Source: Alphaproteobacteria bacterium (GTDB taxonomy: Bacteria; Pseudomonadota; Alphaproteobacteria; Rhizobiales; Aestuariivirgaceae). Taken from it: DNA of 11,624 nt. Each line of letters begins with the position of its first letter. The stretch's first letter is position 1. This document shows, piece after piece, positions 7,002 through 11,624 of this stretch. A program made the position numbers and the translations under genes. Location of the stretch: positions 1 through 11,624 of the forward strand of contig JAJRRZ010000169.1 of NCBI GenBank assembly GCA_024279045.1, written 5' to 3'. The notes beneath the pieces are model-generated. The model did not search any database and was not told the DNA's origin. It saw nothing but the letters and a program-made list of their open reading frames with translations.

Positions 7002-8879
7002 ATGCAGAATGCTGGCGACAGGACAGGCGCGGCACTGATTGCCGAGGTGGTGAAGCACCTACCGGAGCGCCCCGGTGTGTATCGCTATTACGATGCACGC
7101 GGCGAGCTGCTCTACGTGGGCAAGGCGCGCAATCTTAAGGCGCGCGTGCGCTCCTATGCGCAAGGGCGGGGCCATTCCACCCGCATCATGATGATGATCA
7201 ACCAGGTGGCCAGGGTGGAATTCACCACCACCACCACGGAGGCCGAGGCGCTACTGCTGGAGGCCAACCTGATCAAGCGGCTCAAACCCCGCTTCAACAT
7301 CCTGCTGCGCGACGACAAGTCGTTTCCCTATATCCTCATTGCCCATGATCATGCCGCGCCGCAACTGACCAAGCATCGCGGTGCGCGCCGCAGGCCGGGG
7401 CACTACTACGGCCCCTTCGCCAATGCCGGGGCGGTCAACCGGGCGATCGCGGCCATGCAGAAGGCCTTTCTGCTGCGCACGTGCTCCGATTCGGTCTATG
7501 CCAACCGTTCGCGCCCGTGCTTGCTGCACCAGATCCGCCGCTGCGCCGCGCCATGCACTGGCGAGGTGAGCGAGGCGGAATATGCCGAGCTGGTGCAGCA
7601 GGCGGAAGATTTTCTGTCGGGGCGCTCGAAAGCGGTGCAGGAAGAGTTGACGCGGCAGATGCAGCAGGCGGCCCAGGCGCTGGATTACGAGCGCGCTGCC
7701 ATCTTGCGCGACCGGCTGGCGGCAATGCGCCACATCACCCAGGGGCAGGGAGTGAACCCCCGCAGCTTCGAGGCAGCGGACGTATTCGCCATCGCCCAGG
7801 ATGGCGGCATGAGCTGCATTCAGGCATTCTTCTTCCGCAACTGGCAGAACTGGGGCAACCGCGCCTATTTCCCGCGCGCCGGTTCGGAGCGCGAGGCGGC
7901 GGACATCCTGGCGGCCTTCGTGGCGCAGTTCTACGATGCGCACCCGGTGCCGCCGCTGATATTGCTGTCGCACGACGTGGCGGAGCGCGAACTGCTGGAA
8001 GAGGCCCTGCGCCAGCGCGCCGGGCACAGGGTGCGCATCATCGTGCCACAGCGCGGCGAAAAGCGCCAATTCGTGCGCATGGCGCTGGACAACGCGCAGG
8101 AGACGCTGGCGCAGCGGCTGGCCACGGCGCGCACGCAGGCGAAGCTGCTGGAAGGGGTGGCGGAGCTGTTCGATTTGCCGCGCACGCCACGGCGCATCGA
8201 GGTATATGACAACTCGCACCTGTCGGGCACGCACCCGGTCAGCGCCATGATCGTCGCCGGGCCGGAAGGCTTCATGAAGGCGCATTACCGCACCTTCAAC
8301 ATGCGCGACGCCAGGGCGGCGAGAGGCGATGACTACGCCATGATGCGCGAGGTGATGCAGCGGCGGCTGGCGCGGCTGGCGAAGGAAGCTGTGGCCGCAG
8401 ACGCGCAAGGCGATGGAGACGAATCCTTCCCGCAAATGCCGGATCTGATCCTCGTTGACGGCGGGGCAGGGCAGTTGCGCGCGGCGCTCGACGTGGCGCG
8501 AGAGCTGGGCCTGGCGGAGCGCATTGCCTTCGTCGGCGTGGCCAAGGGGCCTGATCGTGATGCCGGCGAGGAGCGCTTTCACCTGCCTGATGGGCGGGTG
8601 CTGAGCCTTTCAAGGCGCGACCCGGTGCTGTATTACCTGCAGCGGTTGCGCGACGAAGCCCATCGCTTCGCCATTGGTGCGCAGCGCCGCCGCCGCGGCA
8701 AGGCGGCAAGGGCCAGCTCGCTGGATGCCATTCCCGGCATCGGCCCGGCACGCAAGCGGGCGCTGCTGGCCGCCTTTGGCTCGGTGCGTGGCGTGGCGCG
8801 CGCGGAGGTGGTGGAACTGGCCGCGGTGGAGGGCATCTCCGAGCAATTGGCGCAGTCGATTTATGATTATTTTCACTGA
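7002..8879 (+). CDS. uvrC: Excinuclease ABC subunit UvrC
   Basis: The dual nuclease of nucleotide excision repair, which cuts on both sides of a lesion after UvrA and UvrB recognise it. From the ATG at 7002 it has 625 residues, normal for the family. Domains in order are the N-terminal GIY-YIG nuclease (GVY at 25-27, YVG at 38-40, conserved Glu87 in LLLEANLIK) for the 3' cut; a UVR motif at about 214-245 (EELTRQMQQAAQALDYERAA) that contacts UvrB; the RNase H-like nuclease with Asp403 (EVYDNSH), Asp486 (LVDGGAGQ) and His554 (DEAHRFA) for the 5' cut; and C-terminal tandem helix-hairpin-helix motifs from about 573 (IPGIGPARKRALLAAFG). The start is uncertain: the frame stays open to 6924, and the ATG at 7002 has no good Shine-Dalgarno, but it gives the expected short lead into PERPGVYRYYD. 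pgsA follows after 83 bp. Confidence 0.95.
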   Translation: MQNAGDRTGAALIAEVVKHLPERPGVYRYYDARGELLYVGKARNLKARVRSYAQGRGHSTRIMMMINQVARVEFTTTTTEAEALLLEANLIKRLKPRFNILLRDDKSFPYILIAHDHAAPQLTKHRGARRRPGHYYGPFANAGAVNRAIAAMQKAFLLRTCSDSVYANRSRPCLLHQIRRCAAPCTGEVSEAEYAELVQQAEDFLSGRSKAVQEELTRQMQQAAQALDYERAAILRDRLAAMRHITQGQGVNPRSFEAADVFAIAQDGGMSCIQAFFFRNWQNWGNRAYFPRAGSEREAADILAAFVAQFYDAHPVPPLILLSHDVAERELLEEALRQRAGHRVRIIVPQRGEKRQFVRMALDNAQETLAQRLATARTQAKLLEGVAELFDLPRTPRRIEVYDNSHLSGTHPVSAMIVAGPEGFMKAHYRTFNMRDARAARGDDYAMMREVMQRRLARLAKEAVAADAQGDGDESFPQMPDLILVDGGAGQLRAALDVARELGLAERIAFVGVAKGPDRDAGEERFHLPDGRVLSLSRRDPVLYYLQRLRDEAHRFAIGAQRRRRGKAARASSLDAIPGIGPARKRALLAAFGSVRGVARAEVVELAAVEGISEQLAQSIYDYFH

Positions 8880-8887
8880 ATCGTGCT

Positions 8888-8944
8888 GTTCTGCGGTTTC
8901 GGGCATTGCGCCAAAGGGGCAATTGACGCACAGTTTTGCAGAAC
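8888..8944 (+). repeat. Nested inverted repeats between uvrC and pgsA
   Basis: An outer perfect 7-bp inverted repeat, GTTCTGC (8888-8894) with GCAGAAC (8938-8944), encloses an inner hairpin, ATTGCGCC (8905-8912) with GGGGCAAT (8916-8923), that has one G-G mismatch and an AAA loop. The RNA could fold as a two-tier stem ending 18 nt before the pgsA start. There is no T-run, so it is not a standard intrinsic terminator. It could be a leader structure, an RNA-processing or attenuation site, or chance. Confidence 0.4.
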
Positions 8945-8962
8945 ATGCGAGATTGAGGAACG

Positions 8963-9577
8963 GTGCGGGAAGTGCGGACACAACCTCGTTCAACATTGCC
9001 GGTGGTGGTGCAGGTGCCGAACCTGCTCACTTACGGGCGCATCATTGCCGTGCCGTTGGTGGCCGGGGCACTGCTGTGGAATACCGATTTCAGCCGCTGG
9101 CTGGCCTTCGGCCTGTTTGCGCTGGCGGCGATTACCGATTTCTTCGATGGCTGGCTGGCCCGCGCCTGGCGGCAGCAATCGGCACTGGGGAAAATGCTCG
9201 ATCCCATTGCCGACAAGCTGCTGGTGGCGGGCGTGCTGCTGATGCTCACTGCCAACGGCACCATTGCGCACGCGCATGTGTGGGCCGCGTTCATCATTCT
9301 GCTGCGCGAGGTGCTGGTATCGGGCCTGCGCGAGTTTCTGGGGCAGTTGCAGGTATCGGTGCCGGTTACCTGGCTGGCCAAGTGGAAAACGGCCATCCAG
9401 CTTGTGGCCATCGGCCTGCTGATCATCGGCCCGGCGGCACAGGCCCATGTGCCGCATGCGGTGGAGATTGGTCTGGCGGGGCTGTGGGTGGCGGCGCTGC
9501 TGACGCTGTATACGGGTTATGACTACATGCGCGCGGGTCTGCGCCATGTCATTGATGTGGACGAGAAGGGTCAATGA
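8963..9577 (+). CDS. pgsA: CDP-diacylglycerol--glycerol-3-phosphate 3-phosphatidyltransferase
   Basis: Integral inner-membrane enzyme that transfers the phosphatidyl group from CDP-diacylglycerol to glycerol-3-phosphate, the committed step to phosphatidylglycerol and cardiolipin. The 204 residues contain a perfect CDP-alcohol phosphotransferase signature: Asp59, Asp62-Gly63, Ala66-Arg67, Gly76, Asp80 and Asp84 (TDFFDGWLAR, then GKMLDPIAD). The start of the fold, VPNLLTYGRI, is typical of PgsA, and about five hydrophobic segments are visible (near residues 22-40, 46-60, 86-96, 104-120 and 150-190, the last probably two helices). The chosen start is GTG at 8963, placed just after TTGAGGAACG; a second GTG at 8972 is possible, so the first residues are uncertain. 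The 3' end overlaps moaD by 4 bp (ATGA), indicating translational coupling. It probably belongs to a transcription unit with uvrC. Confidence 0.94.
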   Translation: MREVRTQPRSTLPVVVQVPNLLTYGRIIAVPLVAGALLWNTDFSRWLAFGLFALAAITDFFDGWLARAWRQQSALGKMLDPIADKLLVAGVLLMLTANGTIAHAHVWAAFIILLREVLVSGLREFLGQLQVSVPVTWLAKWKTAIQLVAIGLLIIGPAAQAHVPHAVEIGLAGLWVAALLTLYTGYDYMRAGLRHVIDVDEKGQ

Positions 9578-9843
9578 GCGGCGAGCACACCTTGAGACTG
9601 CTGTATTTTGCCTGGGTGCGCGAGAAGCTGGGCAAGGGCGAGGAGAACATCGCCCCGCCAGAGCAGGTGCGCACGGTAGGCGAGCTGCTGTCCTGGCTGC
9701 GCGGACTGGATGAAGCGCACGCGGAGGCGCTGGCCGATGAAGCCATGTTGCGCGTGGCGGTGGACCAGCAGCACGCGGACTTCGACACACCCATCACCGG
9801 AGTGCGCGAGGTTGCCTTCTTTCCCCCGGTAACAGGCGGCTGA
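9574..9843 (+). CDS. moaD: Molybdopterin synthase sulfur carrier subunit MoaD
   Basis: A small 89-residue ubiquitin-fold protein, the sulfur carrier of molybdopterin synthase. Its C-terminal Gly88-Gly89 is the site that is adenylated by MoeB and thiocarboxylated before sulfur is passed to cyclic pyranopterin monophosphate in complex with MoaE. Supporting features are LRLLYFAWVREKLG at the N-terminus, the VGELLSWLR helix, AVDQQHADFDTPI, and the terminal EVAFFPPVTGG typical of MoaD. The ATG overlaps the pgsA stop as ATGA. In many alphaproteobacteria moaE comes next; here the next gene is ymdB in the opposite direction, so the MoaE partner must be elsewhere. A non-molybdenum sulfur-carrier role (ThiS-like) is less likely given the length and the neighbouring genes. 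Confidence 0.9.
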   Translation: MSGEHTLRLLYFAWVREKLGKGEENIAPPEQVRTVGELLSWLRGLDEAHAEALADEAMLRVAVDQQHADFDTPITGVREVAFFPPVTGG

Positions 9844-9870
9844 TATCCCCCCGCCCAACATTGCCCAGGC

Positions 9871-10689
9871 TCAGAAGTCCGGCCACATGGGGCGCAGCCG
9901 CCCGCCGCTGCGCAACGGACAGACATGACGGGCCAGGCCGCTGGCATCGTCGGTTTCCACCAGCACGCCGCAGATGGTGGCCTCGCCCGCCGCCGGGGTG
10001 AAGCGTTGCGATGGCACGCGGCGGGTGAAGCGCTGCAACGGCTCGTCCTTGTCCATGCCGATGACCGAATTGTAGTCGCCGCACATGCCGGCATCGGACA
10101 GGCAGGCTGTGCCGCCGGGCAGGATCTGGTCGTCCGCCGTGGGCACATGGGTATGGCTGCCCACCACCAGCGAGGCGCGTCCGTCGCAGAAATGCGCCAT
10201 GGCCATCTTCTCCGAGGTGGCTTCCGCGTGCATGTCCACGACAATGGCATCCGCCATCTCGCGCAGGGGGCAGGCGTCCAGCTCGCGCGCCACCGCGGCG
10301 AAGGGGTCGTCGAGAATGGGATGCATGCCCACCTGTCCCATCGCCAGCAGCACAAGCACGCGCCGGCCATCGCTTGTCTCGAACAGGCCCGCACCACTGC
10401 CCGGCGTGCCCGCGGGGTAATTCAGCGGGCGCAACAGGCGCGGCTGGCGGGCGATATAGGTCAGCGCTTCACGCTGGTCGAAGGCGTGGTTGCCGGTGGT
10501 CAGCACATCCGCCTCGGCGGCCAACAGTTGCTCGGCGATCTTCTCGGTAATGCCGAAGCCGCCAGCGGCGTTCTCGCAGTTGACGACGGCGAAATCCACC
10601 CGCAATTCCTTGCGCAGGCGCGGCAACTGGCTGATGACGGCCTTGCGCCCGGCCCGCCCCACGATGTCGCCCAGATAGAGTATGCGCAC
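9871..10689 (-). CDS. ymdB: YmdB-type metallophosphoesterase (TIGR00282 family)
   Basis: A 272-residue member of the calcineurin-like family typified by Bacillus subtilis YmdB, which hydrolyses cyclic nucleotides in vitro; it is unrelated to the E. coli macrodomain protein of the same name. The binuclear metal ligands are all visible: Asp8 (LYLGDIVG), Glu39-Asn40 (NCENAAGG), Asn67 and catalytic His68 (TTGNHAFD), His154 (VVDMHAEATSEK), and His179 and His181 (VGSHTHVPT). The conserved GMCGDYNSVIGMD block is present, and the length is close to the family's 260-280. Translation starts at GTG (10687-10689) with an AAGGGGA Shine-Dalgarno 9 nt upstream that lies inside the end of the upstream gene; only 6 bp separate it from the cyclo-ligase stop, so the two are co-transcribed. 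Its physiological substrate in this organism is not known. Confidence 0.93.
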   Translation of the reverse strand: MRILYLGDIVGRAGRKAVISQLPRLRKELRVDFAVVNCENAAGGFGITEKIAEQLLAAEADVLTTGNHAFDQREALTYIARQPRLLRPLNYPAGTPGSGAGLFETSDGRRVLVLLAMGQVGMHPILDDPFAAVARELDACPLREMADAIVVDMHAEATSEKMAMAHFCDGRASLVVGSHTHVPTADDQILPGGTACLSDAGMCGDYNSVIGMDKDEPLQRFTRRVPSQRFTPAAGEATICGVLVETDDASGLARHVCPLRSGGRLRPMWPDF

Positions 10690-10695
10690 GGTTGT

Positions 10696-11358
10696 TCAGT
10701 CCCCTTCCGCCCCGCCGGGCGTGCTGCCGCCTGTCTGTCCCGCCATAGGGCGGATTATGCCGCGTTCGGTCAAGATGAAATCCAGCCGCTTGTCGGTGGG
10801 CAGGACGGGAATGCGTGCCAGCTCCTGCCCGGCGAAGGCGCAACCGATGGCGGCGGGCGGCGCCGTGTCATGCTGTTGCGCGCGCGTGTGCATGGCCGCC
10901 AGCGTGCGGTCATAGTAGCCGCCGCCATAGCCCAGGCGGTGTCCGGCGCGAGCGAAGGCGGCCAGTGGCACCAGCAGGATGTCCGGCGCCAGGCGTGGCG
11001 CGTGATCGGGCGGCACGGCAATGCCGAATCGCCCCTGTTGCAACGCCATGCCCGGCTGCCAGCGGCGAAACACCAGTGGCGCATCCTTGCGCGCCACCAC
11101 CGGCAGGACAATTTCGTGGCCGCGCCCGTGCAGGGCATGCAACAGGGGCATCACGTCAATCTCGCCGCGCACTGGCACGTAACCGGCAACGACGGGCATC
11201 GTCGTGGTGTGCCGGGTCAGACTGGCAATGAGTTGCAGGCCGTGCCGCTTCAGCCCTTCGCCAGCCTCCGCCCCGGCGGCCAGCGCCAGTCCGGCGCGCC
11301 GTTGCAAGGCCTGCCGGCGCAATGTCTGACGCTGCTGCTGCAGGTGCTGATCGTCCAT
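10696..11358 (-). CDS. ygfA: 5-formyltetrahydrofolate cyclo-ligase
   Basis: The enzyme (5-FCL, methenyltetrahydrofolate synthetase) that uses ATP to convert 5-formyl-tetrahydrofolate to 5,10-methenyl-tetrahydrofolate, returning it to the active one-carbon pool. The 220-residue protein has the N-terminal RQTLRRQALQRR helix, the strand and turn around VAGYVPVRGEID (residues 57-68), and the diagnostic PDILLVPLAAFARAGHRLGYGGGYYDR at about 125-151, in which GYGGGYYD is the nucleotide/folate-binding loop. The end LPTDKRLDFILTERG resembles the family's 'HDvpLD.vvTe' block but has Thr where His is usual. The frame extends to a TTG at 11403; I prefer the ATG at 11356-11358 because it gives normal length, though neither has a clear Shine-Dalgarno. 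It is preceded by the putative 6S RNA, the same arrangement as E. coli ssrS-ygfA, and followed by ymdB after 6 bp. Confidence 0.9.
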   Translation of the reverse strand: MDDQHLQQQRQTLRRQALQRRAGLALAAGAEAGEGLKRHGLQLIASLTRHTTTMPVVAGYVPVRGEIDVMPLLHALHGRGHEIVLPVVARKDAPLVFRRWQPGMALQQGRFGIAVPPDHAPRLAPDILLVPLAAFARAGHRLGYGGGYYDRTLAAMHTRAQQHDTAPPAAIGCAFAGQELARIPVLPTDKRLDFILTERGIIRPMAGQTGGSTPGGAEGD

Positions 11359-11446
11359 GTCCGGGGTGCCGTTGCTGCCGCTGGTAGCGCTGGCGCCGTG
11401 CAAGTCGGCGCGATGAATGCACGATGAATATCGGCGGATGAATCAT

Positions 11447-11609
11447 GTGGCGGACCGCGCTGGCCGTGTGGGCAAGGTGATCCCGGGTTCCTGAACAAGT
11501 CAGGTGGGCGCCGTATGCGCAAGGCCACGGCCAGGCGCAGGGACAGCTCCCTGGGATGGCGTTAAGGCCCCTGGGAAAACACCCATCACGCGCCACGCAG
11601 TGCCGCCAC
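11447..11609 (-). ncRNA. ssrS: Putative 6S RNA
   Basis: A structured, apparently non-coding segment of about 163 nt, the size of 6S RNA, which binds sigma-70 RNA polymerase by imitating an open promoter. On the minus strand the 5' end GTGGCGG-C-ACTGCG (11609-11596) pairs with the 3' end CGCGGTCCGCCAC (11459-11447): 13 pairs with one G-U and one bulged C. Inside, CTGGCCGTG (11534-11526) pairs perfectly with CACGGCCAG (11468-11460), and an apical hairpin CCTGA/TCAGG lies at 11504-11490. The 5' side of the intervening bubble (11595-11535) contains a hairpin CAGGGA-GCTG-TCCCTG (11553-11538). The rod-with-bubble layout and the position 88 bp before the cyclo-ligase gene match known bacterial 6S RNAs. 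Ends are inferred from pairing only. Alternatives are a structured leader of the cyclo-ligase mRNA or part of an upstream gene cut off by the window edge. Confidence 0.68.
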
Positions 11610-11614
11610 CATCG

Positions 11615-11620
11615 GATATA
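11615..11620 (-). promoter_or_regulatory. Likely -10 element of the 6S RNA promoter
   Basis: On the minus strand TATATC (11620-11615) ends 5 bp before the first base of the terminal stem of the putative 6S RNA (11609), so transcription would start about where the fold begins. The matching -35 box would lie beyond the window edge at 11624 and cannot be tested here. Confidence 0.4.
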
Positions 11621-11624
11621 CGCA

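Noticed and set aside
7251..8582. A 443-codon minus-strand frame opposite uvrC
   Set aside because: It is antisense to uvrC, whose catalytic residues are intact in the plus frame; there is no independent sign of coding.
9844..9870. Possible bidirectional terminator between convergent moaD and ymdB
   Set aside because: The 27-bp gap has a run of C but no inverted repeat and no T or A tract, so there is no support for a terminator.
9925..11427. A 500-codon plus-strand frame opposite ymdB and the cyclo-ligase gene
   Set aside because: It spans two recognisable minus-strand genes and their junction, has no Shine-Dalgarno that I can see, and its composition is that of an antisense shadow.
11156..11596. 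A 146-codon minus-strand frame covering the 6S-like region
   Set aside because: It runs out of frame into the cyclo-ligase gene, shows no recognisable domain and would require coding through the paired stems of the putative RNA.

Overview
The window is ordinary, GC-rich chromosomal DNA from a Gram-negative bacterium, most likely an alphaproteobacterium. The evidence is an IalB-family secreted protein, a DUF3108 periplasmic protein, LptE (so an LPS-bearing outer membrane), and the gene groupings leuS-lptE-holA, uvrC-pgsA-moaD, and a 6S-like RNA ahead of 5-formyltetrahydrofolate cyclo-ligase and ymdB. The order or genus cannot be fixed from the sequence alone. No insertion sequence, phage gene, CRISPR array, tRNA or rRNA was seen, and base composition looks even throughout.

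Layout, left to right. Positions 1-84 are the last codons of a plus-strand gene, probably argG. A convergent minus-strand gene (108-650) encodes a secreted IalB-family protein. A tight minus-strand operon follows, in transcription order leuS (5101-2486), lptE (2467-1895) and holA (1895-843); lptE and holA share one base in a TGATG junction. Divergently, across a 121-bp intergenic region, yggS (5223-5915) and a secreted DUF3108 protein (6035-6880) run on the plus strand. uvrC (about 7002-8879), pgsA (8963-9577) and moaD (9574-9843) continue on the plus strand, with an ATGA overlap between pgsA and moaD and no moaE after it. The last block is on the minus strand: a putative 6S RNA (about 11609-11447), 5-formyltetrahydrofolate cyclo-ligase (11358-10696) and ymdB (10689-9871), which ends convergently 27 bp from moaD.

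Functionally these are housekeeping genes: leucine charging of tRNA, LPS export to the outer membrane, clamp loading in replication, PLP homeostasis, nucleotide excision repair, phosphatidylglycerol synthesis, molybdopterin synthesis, folate salvage and a cyclic-nucleotide phosphodiesterase-type metallophosphatase. I see no new multi-gene system. The observation most worth checking is the unlabelled structured RNA at 11447-11609. It has a 13-bp terminal stem, an inner perfect 9-bp stem, an apical hairpin, a -10-like box ending 5 bp before its 5' end, and the genomic position expected of 6S RNA. Smaller points are a proline-to-histidine change in the threonine-rich motif of the LeuRS editing domain, nested inverted repeats in front of pgsA, a direct repeat in front of uvrC, and the orphan moaD. 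No gene-free stretch exceeds 300 bp; no convincing rho-independent terminator (GC hairpin plus T-run) was found anywhere.
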